A stretch of DNA of 41,855 nt from Desulfobulbaceae bacterium (GCA_012744275.1 JAAYIE010000057.1:1-41855); one strand, 5' to 3'; shown: positions 35,359 to 41,855, counted from the first letter of the stretch. A program made the numbers and translations. The notes: a model not told the origin generated them from the letters alone.

Positions 35359-35485
35359 TTTTAACCATGGCATTGGCCGCAGACAGCAGCAGAATCAGTT
35401 TCACTGCCCTGACAGAATTGCGGTGTCGTGCAGAAATCCTTTGATCTGCCAAGCTGGATGTGGTAGATAACCCAAGATACAGTTT

Positions 35486-35562
35486 GCGCCTGTAGCTCAG
35501 CTGGATAGAGCGCCGGACTACGAATCCGTAGGTCGGGAGTTCGAATCTCTCCAGGCGCGCCA
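35486..35562 (+). tRNA. tRNA-Arg (anticodon ACG)
   Basis: A 77-nt cloverleaf: acceptor GCGCCTG/CAGGCGC, D-loop AGCTCAGCTGGATAGAGC, anticodon loop CTACGAA, T-arm GGGAGTTCGAATCTCTCC, then G and an encoded CCA. The ACG anticodon reads CGN arginine codons after deamination. Foreign-looking DNA begins at its 3' end. Confidence 0.97.
35540..35562 (+). other. Probable integration site (attL) at the tRNA-Arg 3' end
   Basis: The T-arm and acceptor 3' end of tRNA genes are classic targets of tyrosine recombinases. Here typical housekeeping genes stop and mobile-element genes start. The matching direct repeat (attR) is not in the window, so the exact core is unknown. Confidence 0.5.
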
Positions 35563-35569
35563 GTAAAAC

Positions 35570-35608
35570 AAGGACTTACGACTCATCGTTGTAAGTCCTT
35601 TTTCTTTT
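35570..35608 (+). terminator. Terminator after tRNA-Arg
   Basis: AAGGACTTAC (35570-35579) pairs with GTAAGTCCTT (35591-35600), followed by TTTCTTTT. Confidence 0.8.
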
Positions 35609-35992
35609 GGGCTATGTATGGGCTATGTTCTGCGTAAAAAAGCAGCAACTACCAGCCATGCATAACTGCCTTTGAAATGCCTGTTGCCTCCAGGGGGGAT
35701 TCAGGCATCCTGCTCCGCTGCTCCCACCTCGTTCAACCGGATATTCAGCCCAGGATTGGCGGCCTCAAGCGCAGATGTTACGCCAGCGCCATTCGGTAAT
35801 TCCGCCGGGGCCATGGTCAGCAGACCTTAACTTTTTTCAACATCTTCGCTGGGCTCAATTCTGAGCTGGGTTAATGAGCTGAATTCTCAGCCGGTTGGAT
35901 CCTTCTTTGGCGGCGCAGTGCCGTGTTTTGGGCTTTCCCTCAAATTGAGGAAAAGGGTGTGTCGCATGTGGGCACTCCTGGAGGAACCCATC

Positions 35993-36033
35993 ATTTGCTG
36001 CGTACTTCAGCGCGTACCAATTTGCTGCGTACT
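35993..36033. repeat. 14-bp direct repeat
   Basis: ATTTGCTGCGTACT occurs exactly at 35993-36006 and 36020-36033, a 27-bp period. It could be a recombinase arm-site or iteron-like pair. Confidence 0.5.
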
Positions 36034-36078
36034 CACGTCCCACCGTCAGCGCCGGTGCATTAACCCAAAACGCACAAG

Positions 36079-36092
36079 TACTACATGTAGTA
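36079..36092. repeat. 14-bp perfect palindrome
   Basis: TACTACATGTAGTA sits at the edge of an AT-rich patch; a candidate binding site for a dimeric protein. Confidence 0.45.
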
Positions 36093-36137
36093 TATGAATA
36101 TATTTTAATGTCTATATGTTGTGTATGCAGTCTCGCT

Positions 36138-36177
36138 CAGGGGAGTAACTAAAGGTTACTACCTTTGCGTTTCCCTG
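36138..36177. repeat. Nested, competing stem-loops
   Basis: An outer stem CAGGG/CCCTG (36138-36142, 36173-36177) encloses two alternative hairpins: AGTAAC/GTTACT (36144-36149, 36155-36160) and AAAGG/CCTTT (36151-36155, 36162-36166). The two inner ones cannot form together. This resembles single-strand origins or oriT-like sites in style only. Confidence 0.45.
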
Positions 36178-36395
36178 ACGCACTAAGCTTTTCTTAGCCC
36201 TGCCCATCCCACGGCTGGGGGGGGCGCAAAACGCTACCCCCTTTGTGGTCACCTGATACAAGCTTTGTTTGGGCCAGCTCGCACCGCTGCCTTCGCTCCA
36301 ACTCAGGCGCCAGTTTTCTTAATGTGAGATAATCACACATTTGCCCGCCACCTTTTTTGGGTTACCGCCTGCAACTTTACCTGCAACCAATCCCT

Positions 36396-36512
36396 AAAGA
36401 CGGCATCACAGCCTTTGAGTTGGATCATCTCAACCGAAAAGACAAAGGGTGGCTCGGCCTGCTCCCTTTTATCGGTGAAGCTGTAGGCGGCATCGTTGAC
36501 ACAGCCATTTGA
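36396..36512 (+). pseudogene. Possible 3' remnant of a coding sequence
   Basis: A frame reading KDGITAFELDHLNRKDKGW and ending GGIVDTAI before a TGA has protein-like composition but no start or ribosome binding site. The stop abuts the brnT promoter. It may be the end of a decayed mobile-element gene. Weak. Confidence 0.25.
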
Positions 36513-36530
36513 TGTATATACAATAATTGT
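36513..36530 (+). promoter_or_regulatory. Palindromic promoter/operator of brnTA
   Basis: TGTATATACA (36513-36522) and ACAATAATTGT (36520-36530) are overlapping palindromes that end right at the brnT ATG. BrnA is known to autorepress its operon, so this is a likely operator. No ribosome binding site is visible, which suggests a leaderless or very weakly translated toxin. Confidence 0.5.
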
Positions 36531-36809
36531 ATGGAGATTGAGTTCGACCCTATCAAATCAGAGCACAACAGGCAAACACGTGGTCTTCCCTTTGACCGGG
36601 CTATTGACTTTGATTGGGCTGGGGCGGTATTCGCCGAAGACGATAGAAACCTGTACCCCGAACGCCGTTTTGTTGGTGTCGGTTATCTGGATAACAGATT
36701 GCACGTGATCTGCTTCACCCATATACCCGGAGGGGTGCGGATTATCAGTTTTCGCAAGGCAAACAGCAGGGAGGCAAAACGATATGGCAAAGCAATCGCC
36801 CTTGACTGA
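36531..36809 (+). CDS. brnT: BrnT-family toxin (RNase)
   Basis: The 92-residue toxin of a type II toxin-antitoxin system, a RelE-like ribonuclease that slows translation. Family features are the N-terminal IEFDPIKSEHNRQTRGLPF, the central DDRNLYPERRFVGVGYLDNR and the C-terminal RIISFRKANSREAKRYGKA. The Arg/Lys residues of the last block are typical of the active-site region. As usual for BrnTA, the toxin gene is first and its end overlaps the antitoxin start by 26 bases. No ribosome binding site is seen before the ATG. It is the first gene inside the presumed element and may stabilise it. Confidence 0.92.
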   Translation: MEIEFDPIKSEHNRQTRGLPFDRAIDFDWAGAVFAEDDRNLYPERRFVGVGYLDNRLHVICFTHIPGGVRIISFRKANSREAKRYGKAIALD

Positions 36810-37059
36810 TTCAAACGGTGAGGTTCGTGAACTTACCAAAGAAGATTTCAGCGCATTCAAGCCCGCTGGTCAAGTGCTGCCCGAAGCTTTGGTCGCGGTT
36901 TTACCGAAGCGTGGCCGCCCGGTTTCGGCATCACCTAAGCAGCCTGTCAGTATCCGCCTGTCTCCTGATGTACTTGATGCCTTCAAGGCTACCGGACCAG
37001 GATGGCAGACCCGCATGGACAACGCTCTGCGTGAATGGCTCAAGGAGAATAGGCCGTGA
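36784..37059 (+). CDS. brnA: BrnA-family antitoxin
   Basis: The 91-residue antitoxin that neutralises BrnT and represses the operon. The N-terminal half is the flexible toxin-binding part (TKEDFSAFKPA). The C-terminal half is a ribbon-helix-helix DNA-binding region: PKQPVSIRLSPDVLDAFKA, then GPGWQTRMDNALREWLKEN. It overlaps brnT. The start has GGGAGG-like bases (GCAGGGAGG) about 10 bp upstream, better than that of the toxin, which would favour antitoxin excess. Confidence 0.92.
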   Translation: MAKQSPLTDSNGEVRELTKEDFSAFKPAGQVLPEALVAVLPKRGRPVSASPKQPVSIRLSPDVLDAFKATGPGWQTRMDNALREWLKENRP

Positions 37060-37076
37060 ATGAATAGGGCACGCCC

Positions 37077-37295
37077 GTGATTCTGCGGCCACGGGGTTTC
37101 AACCCTGCAAAACAAAAGGCCCGCCTTTTACCCAGGTCAGAAGCCCGGGGTGCGAGCCTTTCACGGACGATTCCTCATCCGTTTACAAAAGCTGCTGCCT
37201 CCAACTTGTCAGATGCGGCTCCATTTGCCCGCCCTGATCGCCGTCAGGCACACCATGATAAAGAGTTGAAGGCTTCACAGCTACTGAAAGGATAG
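37077..37295 (+). CDS. Doubtful small open frame, 72 aa
   Basis: A GTG-started frame 17 bp after brnA, on the same strand and followed by an intrinsic terminator. The translation is Arg/Ala/Ser-rich (with FTKAAASNLSDAAPFARPDR) and matches no family I know. No good ribosome binding site. It may be non-coding DNA of the element. Listed because position alone would allow a third gene in the brnTA transcript. Confidence 0.22.
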   Translation: MILRPRGFNPAKQKARLLPRSEARGASLSRTIPHPFTKAAASNLSDAAPFARPDRRQAHHDKELKASQLLKG

Positions 37296-37340
37296 CCATA
37301 GAGCAGTGTCTTTGTCAATTCGGAAGTCGAGTAAGGTTTT

Positions 37341-37378
37341 AACTTGAACCTTTGGTTTTGTAAGGTTTCAAGTTTTTT
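37341..37378 (+). terminator. Intrinsic terminator of the brnTA transcript
   Basis: AACTTGAACC pairs with GGTTTCAAGTT (one bulged base) around a 12- to 13-nt loop, followed by a T-run (37373-37378). Confidence 0.7.
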
Positions 37379-37418
37379 CAAGTTCTTGGGTATCGCCGAT
37401 ACCATTGCTCTTGCTCCT

Positions 37419-37928
37419 TCAATTCTTGATCCTGTTGCTTTTCTCTGTCTTCGCCGGGCAACGTCGCAACTGTTCGATCCGCAGCCGCACCCAATGGCGA
37501 CCTGTCTTGTCCTGCCAGTGACAGCGCTCAACCAGTTGGGCACCACTTAGGTTTGCATGGTAGTACGGACACTGCCTGCTGCACCAGGCGGGTAGGCGCG
37601 GCAACTGCAACCGGATAATAGGGCAGCCATTCATCTTGTCCAGCCTCGACCATACCCAACCGCCCCCGCCATCCTCCCGGAAGCAACCGGGTATACAGGC
37701 TTGCTGCCCGCCCGGCAGTTCCGCCAGGTCAAGATGCTGGCAATCAGTAGAGCACCAGGCAGGCAAAATACGGCATACATCGCTACTTTCATTACTGCCA
37801 AAAGGGGTATCAATTCCAGAAATACGGCATACATCGCTACTGTCATTACTGCCAAAACCCCTTTTGACAGCTTTGGCAGCTTCGACAGTAGGCGTTTTTG
37901 AGTTTTTCAATCGCTCCAGGTAACTCAT
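37419..37928 (-). CDS. Cys-rich protein with internal duplication, unknown function
   Basis: A 169-residue protein whose ATG overlaps the primase stop (ATGA), so it is part of the replication operon. The N-terminal MSYLERLKNS is followed by a duplicated 18-residue unit, each copy ending in FGSN-D/E-SSDVCRI. The rest has about ten further Cys in pairs (WCSTDC, ACIPGC, WCSRQC) with His and Trp between, suggesting zinc binding. The C-terminal third is basic (HWVRLRIEQLRRCPAK). Proteins of this style commonly follow Toprim-DUF3987 primases in proteobacterial elements, but I know no assigned role. The gene, not the shadow frame on the plus strand, is favoured by coupling and codon use. Confidence 0.7.
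   Translation of the reverse strand: MSYLERLKNSKTPTVEAAKAVKRGFGSNDSSDVCRISGIDTPFGSNESSDVCRILPAWCSTDCQHLDLAELPGGQQACIPGCFREDGGGGWVWSRLDKMNGCPIIRLQLPRLPAWCSRQCPYYHANLSGAQLVERCHWQDKTGRHWVRLRIEQLRRCPAKTEKSNRIKN
37766..37857. repeat. In-frame 38-bp direct repeat, period 54 bp
   Basis: 37766-37803 and 37820-37857 are identical except one base. The period of 54 bp keeps the reading frame and gives the two FGSN-SSDVCRI units of the Cys-rich protein. Confidence 0.85.
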
Positions 37929-40378
37929 CCTGCAGCCTCGGCTGGGTGGTATCTTGTGGCCGGGCGTCCGCCGGTATCGGCCAGCACCTCAGTGCTCAGG
38001 TGCCCGTAGTCCACCAGCAGTGAGATGCCCCCAATTGCCGCGTCACGATCAAGCCCGGCCCATCCTGGCCGCCAGACGTCGCGGATGCTAAACGGGGTTG
38101 CCAGATCACCTTTTTTGATGCGCCGCTTGATTGCCTTGGCGGCTTGAACATCTTTCTGTGTTACCGCGCTATAGCAACGTTTGGCATGGCTACCAAGATA
38201 CTCTGCCCACGCCAGGGCTTTCAGGGTTGCGCCTTCACTCACTGGCCCGGTGCCACCATCGGCCAGGTGGATAATCAACGCCAGGGCAGGAACAAGTTTC
38301 CGGTATTTTGCAAAGTGCGATTCAAGCGCCGGGTGCAGTTCTTCTGCACGCAACTTTTTCTCAAGCTCAGCGCGCCATTCGTTGAACAACACCAGCGCAG
38401 GCTGGTTAAACCTCAAGTAGGGAATGCCCGCAGGGTTGCCGTCAAAATCTGTGTCTTGCTCTGCTCCAATATCGGACGGGTTAAGCTTGTCCAGCCGATC
38501 GAATACTTCATATGCCCTGTTCTTTGCCTGCGTGTCAGGGTAGCGGTCTATGTTTTTCCATTCTGCTTTTGTGTCCGGCCATACCAATAGGCCAAAACGC
38601 TGGATCAGTCCGTCGTCAGTTGGTCCGCCCGCCAATGCCTGGTTGATATATCCGGCCAGTTTTGCCGGTTGCGTGCCGCCCAGAAGCGATACACAGCAAG
38701 CCTCTATGTGCAGATGCAGGCCGCGCCCAATCCGGTCCAGTGTGTAGCTTGAGTTACCGCCCCAGGCTTCCAGAAAAAGGCCACGCTGGTCGGCGTTGTC
38801 TTCACGGTCTAACACCCGTAGCAGGGATACTATTTCGTCACGGAAGACCAGTAGTCCGTTGGGGTTCTGCCGCATCAACTCGCCCAAACTGGCAGCGGTG
38901 GTGTCGTTCGTCTTATATCTACGCAATACTGGTTCGTTGATCTCTTCCTTAATCAGTAAATCCATTACATCTGCGCTAACGTCTTCGATCAAGAGTTTGC
39001 GGGCTTCCTTTTCCTGTGCCTCAAAACGCAACTTAGCTGCCACACTGGCTGCGGCTGCCATTCTCGCGTCTTGGTCAAATCGTACCAGCGCTTCAGCCTC
39101 CAGCTTTTTAAGTGGCCCGCTAGTGGCTTCAAGGGCTGGCGTCTTCAATTCGCCAGGCCGCGCCACTATCAAGCCCCACAGATTGGGTACCTCCGTCCAG
39201 TTATCCTTATCTTTCGGGCGAATACCAACCTTGCGCCCGATCACCGCAGCAAGATTGACCATTGCTCCAACTGCAACAAAATCCATAGGGCACTGCATCC
39301 TTTCCGCAATATCCTTTACCCATGGGGCAAGATTGTCTGGCAGCAGTTCAGGCATAAAAGGCTCAACCGCTGGCAGTTCTGGCAGTGGCAAGGGGGCAGG
39401 TTCGCAGTGGGGCCGTCCTTGTCTCTCCTCACGGGCAAAGGGCGTGCTTTCGTTTTTTGACCAATCTGCCGCCTTTTCGATTGCTGTCCGTACCGCCTCG
39501 GGGCCCTGCTCGCTCCATACGTCCCACCAGTCACATTTTCTGCCACCAAGGTCAGGAATGGCTACCAGTCCCCCAACAACCGATACCGCACGGGAAACAG
39601 CCTCAACTCCGGGGTTTTGATCCGTACCCTCCTCAAAGTCGTTGTCTGCAAGAAATATGATTTCCGCATCAGGTGCCAATTTTCGGACAACCTCAGCTAC
39701 AGGGAGAAGGTTTCCCGCGTCGAATGCAACCACCCCAGGCAAACCTGTTGCGGATACTGCCGCCGCCACCGTTGCCAGCCCCTCGCCAATCAGGACACGG
39801 CCTTTAGTCCCTCGGAATTTTCCAAGAGGGTGGAAGCATCCTTTTTTCTGACCGCCAGCGAGGAATCTTTTTGAACCACCTGTATCAATCGCCTGCACAG
39901 AAACGACTTGGCCGTGCTCATCATACATTGGTGCAAGCAGTGCATCTGCCCAACCATTCTGCTCCCAAGCCCCACGCCTTACCAGTGAACCAAGAGAGAC
40001 TTTCTTTATTCTGGCGTAACGGTGCCCGGCAGGGTCGCCAGTTGCCCCGGCCAATATCTCCTTGGCCCTTACCGCTGCCGCCTGTAATTCCTGTTGGCGC
40101 TGATCTTCAGCCTGCAGCCTGGACTCTTCAACCTGTCGCAGGAAAGCTGCACGCTCTTCTTTGGTTATCGGCTGCTCACGTTCGACCTGCCATGATTCTG
40201 AAAGGCCAATGGAGTAATCGCCATAGACGCCACCCTGGCCATCAGGGAACAGCTTGCACCAGCCAGCGGTATTGCCGTTGCGTTTTCCAATGCCAGGGAA
40301 ACGATGAAACTTACCTGGCTCTATTTCTTGGGGTGGGGTCAACCCGGAGGACCCAATTGCCCGTGAAAACTCAATCAT
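37925..40378 (-). CDS. Toprim-DUF3987 primase/helicase of a mobile element
   Basis: A replication protein, 817 residues from the ATG at 40378 (A/G-rich AAGGGGGGG upstream). The order is: an N-terminal primase-associated region with FHRFPGIGKRNGNTAGWCKL; a Glu/Gln-rich coiled coil at about 70-110; a Toprim domain at about 194-290 with GEG (Glu199) and LADND (245-247); and a DUF3987 module from about 335 with a P-loop-like RPGELKTP (407-414), a Walker-B-like LLVFRDEI (509-516) and GGTQPAKL. This architecture is found in phages, satellites and integrative elements and would prime and unwind element DNA. It overlaps both neighbouring genes. An earlier in-frame start (40537) would overlap the 67-aa gene throughout and is not used. 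Confidence 0.88.
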   Translation of the reverse strand: MIEFSRAIGSSGLTPPQEIEPGKFHRFPGIGKRNGNTAGWCKLFPDGQGGVYGDYSIGLSESWQVEREQPITKEERAAFLRQVEESRLQAEDQRQQELQAAAVRAKEILAGATGDPAGHRYARIKKVSLGSLVRRGAWEQNGWADALLAPMYDEHGQVVSVQAIDTGGSKRFLAGGQKKGCFHPLGKFRGTKGRVLIGEGLATVAAAVSATGLPGVVAFDAGNLLPVAEVVRKLAPDAEIIFLADNDFEEGTDQNPGVEAVSRAVSVVGGLVAIPDLGGRKCDWWDVWSEQGPEAVRTAIEKAADWSKNESTPFAREERQGRPHCEPAPLPLPELPAVEPFMPELLPDNLAPWVKDIAERMQCPMDFVAVGAMVNLAAVIGRKVGIRPKDKDNWTEVPNLWGLIVARPGELKTPALEATSGPLKKLEAEALVRFDQDARMAAAASVAAKLRFEAQEKEARKLLIEDVSADVMDLLIKEEINEPVLRRYKTNDTTAASLGELMRQNPNGLLVFRDEIVSLLRVLDREDNADQRGLFLEAWGGNSSYTLDRIGRGLHLHIEACCVSLLGGTQPAKLAGYINQALAGGPTDDGLIQRFGLLVWPDTKAEWKNIDRYPDTQAKNRAYEVFDRLDKLNPSDIGAEQDTDFDGNPAGIPYLRFNQPALVLFNEWRAELEKKLRAEELHPALESHFAKYRKLVPALALIIHLADGGTGPVSEGATLKALAWAEYLGSHAKRCYSAVTQKDVQAAKAIKRRIKKGDLATPFSIRDVWRPGWAGLDRDAAIGGISLLVDYGHLSTEVLADTGGRPATRYHPAEAAG

Positions 40379-40574
40379 GAGTAAACCCCCCCCTTGAAAT
40401 GATCCACACCGCCGCGGTGGGCGGAACAAGCCCGTGGACGGCGAGCCAAACCACAAAACGCTTAACCCGTTGACGGTTGGTGATTTTTTGAGTATCATTT
40501 TGGCAAGTTTCAGAAGCGGTTTTCCCTTGGTTGCCAACCTTGATGGGGGAGGCCGCTTTTCTTTTCGTACTCAT
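40371..40574 (-). CDS. Small basic protein in the replication operon
   Basis: A 67-residue protein between the AlpA-like gene and the primase, overlapping the former by ATGA and the latter by eight bases. The N-terminal half is Lys/Gln/Thr-rich; the second half (RQRVKRFVVWLAVHGLVPPT, then VWIISRGG) reads like a short amphipathic helix pair. The tight overlaps on both sides are the main evidence that it is real. I recall similar small proteins at this place in related elements but know no function. Confidence 0.65.
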   Translation of the reverse strand: MSTKRKAASPIKVGNQGKTASETCQNDTQKITNRQRVKRFVVWLAVHGLVPPTAAVWIISRGGFTHD

Positions 40575-40759
40575 CGGCCATCCACCACCCGGTCAGTGAT
40601 AAATTTTTCCAGGTCAGAACGTCGATAGCGCACGGCTCGACCGAGCTTTACATACGGAAGTGCGTGCCGCCGGGTACACCTCCATGTTGCAAGGCTTGCC
40701 ACGGTTGTGCAGAGGTACTCTGCGGCCTCTTTGGGCGAAATCAGGTCGTTTTTTTGCAT
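40571..40759 (-). CDS. AlpA/excisionase-type DNA-binding protein
   Basis: A 62-residue MerR-like winged helix: LISPKEAAEYLCTTVASLAT, then WRCTRRHALPYVKLGRAVRY and RRSDLEKFITDRVV. These small proteins activate element excision or act as recombination directionality factors. GAGAGG lies six bases before the ATG. An imperfect inverted repeat just upstream (40769-40802) is a likely binding site. It is the first gene of the four-gene replication operon. Confidence 0.88.
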   Translation of the reverse strand: MQKNDLISPKEAAEYLCTTVASLATWRCTRRHALPYVKLGRAVRYRRSDLEKFITDRVVDGR

Positions 40760-40768
40760 GCTAAACCT

Positions 40769-40802
40769 CTCAATAATTGTTAAGCGCGAACTAATTGTTG
40801 AG
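40769..40802. promoter_or_regulatory. Inverted repeat upstream of the AlpA-like gene
   Basis: CTCAATAATTG (40769-40779) and CAATTGTTGAG-like bases (40792-40802) form an imperfect inverted repeat ending 10 bp before the start codon, overlapping the ribosome binding site region. A likely operator. Confidence 0.5.
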
Positions 40803-40836
40803 TGGTATAAGCTACAGTAAGAGATTTCGGAAACCG

Positions 40837-40879
40837 GGGGTTGCCGACAGGATTTGTCGTAAACCCCATGTTTGCGACA
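40837..40879. promoter_or_regulatory. Alternative hairpins in the leader of the replication operon
   Basis: GGGGTT-CGAC pairs with GTCG-AACCCC (40837-40867). The same GTCG (40855-40859 as TGTCG) can pair instead with CGACA near 40875-40879. Only one can form. It could be a regulatory switch or the terminator of the gene upstream. Confidence 0.4.
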
Positions 40880-40909
40880 TAAAAAACGCGGGGAATTTTA
40901 GGGAAAAGT

Positions 40910-41674
40910 CTATTCTAGAGGGAACTTCTTGCGCAGGTCACTTAAGATTTTGGATACAGCTGTCTTGGTGCAACCATCTGGCTTTTCGTTCTTCTTTTTG
41001 ACTTTAGGGTCGTCGTCTGGAGGGTCTTGAACATAAACTCGCATGACGCCACCAACTGTTTTTATATTTACGATGTGCTCTGCAATTTCGTCGTAATTGT
41101 TGAACTCTCTTCGGAGCTGACTCATAAATATGTCGATAGCACCAGGCTGAAGTATGTCAATCTGCCCCTCCCGAAGCTTTATTTGCCAAAAAGCCTCTAC
41201 TCCAAGGCGCAGCTGGCTTTTACGTCTCCCGCTTTTGGCTGGCTGCTGGTTGGCCGCAGGCCTTGTCCTCTGGTCTTGTGTGGCGGTAGAAGCGGGTTTA
41301 TCTCGCTCTGCTTCCAGTCGTTCAATTTTTTGCCTCAACTCTTTGCAGCGTGTCTCCTTTTTTGCAAGATCTGTGGCAGTTGGAGTATCTATAGCTTCCC
41401 ATTTTGCCAATTCTTCCTTCAACTCGCGTATGCGTGCAAAGTGGTTGTACCAATACTCTCGCTCCGGCCTAGTGGCTGGATCGTTCTGGTAATCCCTTTG
41501 AAGAGCCAATTCATGGCGTTGATCAGGTGCAAGCATTCCCCATGTTAACGGGAAAAAATCCACCTTAACCCGCTGCTGCAAGGCCTCTGGCAGTTCCTCC
41601 CACTCTTTGTCGAACAAGCCCTCAAGGGCAAGGGTGAGGCTTTCAAATTTTTCATCGCCTGCATGTTCCTGCAT
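40910..41674 (-). CDS. Coiled-coil protein of unknown function
   Basis: A 254-residue cytoplasmic protein with no family I recognise. AGGGAGA precedes the ATG. Residues 1-70 are acidic and helical, about 80-125 form a likely coiled coil (RIRELKEELAKWEAI and CKELRQKIERLEAERD), 126-150 is a Gln/Thr/Lys-rich linker, and about 155-254 is a compact domain with RLGVEAFWQIKLREGQIDIL, NIKTVGGVMRVYVQD and the final TAVSKILSDLRKKFPLE. It is encoded 150 bp upstream of the AlpA-like gene on the same strand. Possible roles are regulation or DNA handling in the element; this is not shown by the sequence. Confidence 0.7.
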   Translation of the reverse strand: MQEHAGDEKFESLTLALEGLFDKEWEELPEALQQRVKVDFFPLTWGMLAPDQRHELALQRDYQNDPATRPEREYWYNHFARIRELKEELAKWEAIDTPTATDLAKKETRCKELRQKIERLEAERDKPASTATQDQRTRPAANQQPAKSGRRKSQLRLGVEAFWQIKLREGQIDILQPGAIDIFMSQLRREFNNYDEIAEHIVNIKTVGGVMRVYVQDPPDDDPKVKKKNEKPDGCTKTAVSKILSDLRKKFPLE

Positions 41675-41782
41675 CGGTCTTTCTCCCTAAAGAAAATTGT
41701 GATCCCTTGGCGTGGAAGTTCAGGACGCAGGCGGCAAGGGAACCGCTTTTCGGGAGCTACCCTATCGCCCTGAATTCTAGTG

Positions 41783-41855
41783 CTACTCCTTGCTATTGGC
41801 CGCACGTTTGAAAGGGATAACCTTGGGCTTTACTGGCTGGCGTGCTGCTTCAAGC
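41783..41855 (-). CDS. Possible C-terminus of a gene continuing past the right edge
   Basis: The minus strand is open from the window edge for 23 codons, reading LEAARQPVKPKVIPFKRAAN before a stop at 41783. The short basic tail is the kind found at the end of phage-type regulators, but so short an open frame can occur by chance. Confidence 0.25.
   Translation of the reverse strand, partial: LEAARQPVKPKVIPFKRAANSKE

Larger units (their letters stand above)
35563..36530. other. Gene-poor left end of the mobile element
   Basis: Nearly 970 bp without a credible gene. It holds the tRNA terminator, a 14-bp direct repeat (35993 and 36020), a 14-bp palindrome (36079-36092), an AT-rich patch around 36090-36120, nested stem-loops at 36138-36177 and a possible gene remnant near 36396-36512. 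Such content fits recombinase arm sites, a transfer or replication origin, or decayed genes. Confidence 0.55.
37060..37418. other. Gap between brnA and the Cys-rich gene
   Basis: Contains a low-confidence small frame (37077-37295) and a plus-strand terminator (37341-37378). Nothing else is supportable. Confidence 0.5.

Noticed and set aside
37925-40378. Defence-type helicase/nuclease instead of a primase
   Set aside because: The Toprim and DUF3987 motifs and the AlpA neighbour fit an element replication protein; no nuclease motif is present.
1-41855. CRISPR array or insertion sequence
   Set aside because: No regularly spaced repeats, transposase genes or IS-type terminal repeats were seen.

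Overview
The window looks like a chromosomal segment of a Gram-negative, anaerobic deltaproteobacterium, most plausibly a sulfate reducer of the Desulfobulbales type. This is inferred, not proven. The signs are an oxygen-independent corrin pathway starting with a CbiK cobaltochelatase, a selenocysteine tRNA, outer-membrane lipoproteins and a YadA-type adhesin, and metX/metW methionine synthesis.

Layout. (1) 1-2735, plus strand: the 3' part of a trimeric autotransporter adhesin, then two small lipoproteins, the first with a BamE/SmpA-like domain. (2) 2768-6543, minus strand: a sulfur amino-acid operon metX-metW-cysE-cysK ending in a hairpin terminator. (3) 6740-18750, minus strand: a 12-gene cobalamin operon, cbiK-btuC-btuD-btuF-cbiA-cbiC-cbiD-cbiET-cbiL-cbiF-cbiG-cbiH, mostly with overlapping stops and starts. 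It is preceded by a cobalamin riboswitch followed by an intrinsic terminator. (4) 19194-27432, plus strand: exported MsrAB, a large Pro-rich repeat lipoprotein, an ABHD14-like hydrolase, topoisomerase III, rsfS and gpmI. (5) 27625-31787: a TPR membrane protein, a Trm5-like methyltransferase and a zf-HC2-like acidic protein (minus), selC (plus), an Ala-rich lipoprotein and glyQ (minus; no glyS beside it). (6) 31944-35562, plus strand: uvrA, secB and tRNA-Arg(ACG).

(7) From the 3' end of tRNA-Arg to the window edge the character changes to a mobile element. There is about 950 bp of gene-poor DNA with repeats and stem-loops, a BrnT/BrnA toxin-antitoxin pair, and a leftward, translationally coupled replication module: an AlpA-like excisionase/regulator, a 67-aa protein, a Toprim-DUF3987 primase/helicase and a Cys-rich 169-aa protein with an internal duplication. 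Upstream of it lies an unidentified coiled-coil protein. No integrase is visible; it may lie beyond the right edge.

The least explained items are the adhesin/lipoprotein cassette, a degenerate intergenic repeat present in two copies (btuC-btuD and gpmI-TPR gaps), the Cys-rich protein with an in-frame 54-bp duplication, the structured DNA next to tRNA-Arg, and the orphan glyQ. I did not recognise a wholly new defence or metabolic system.
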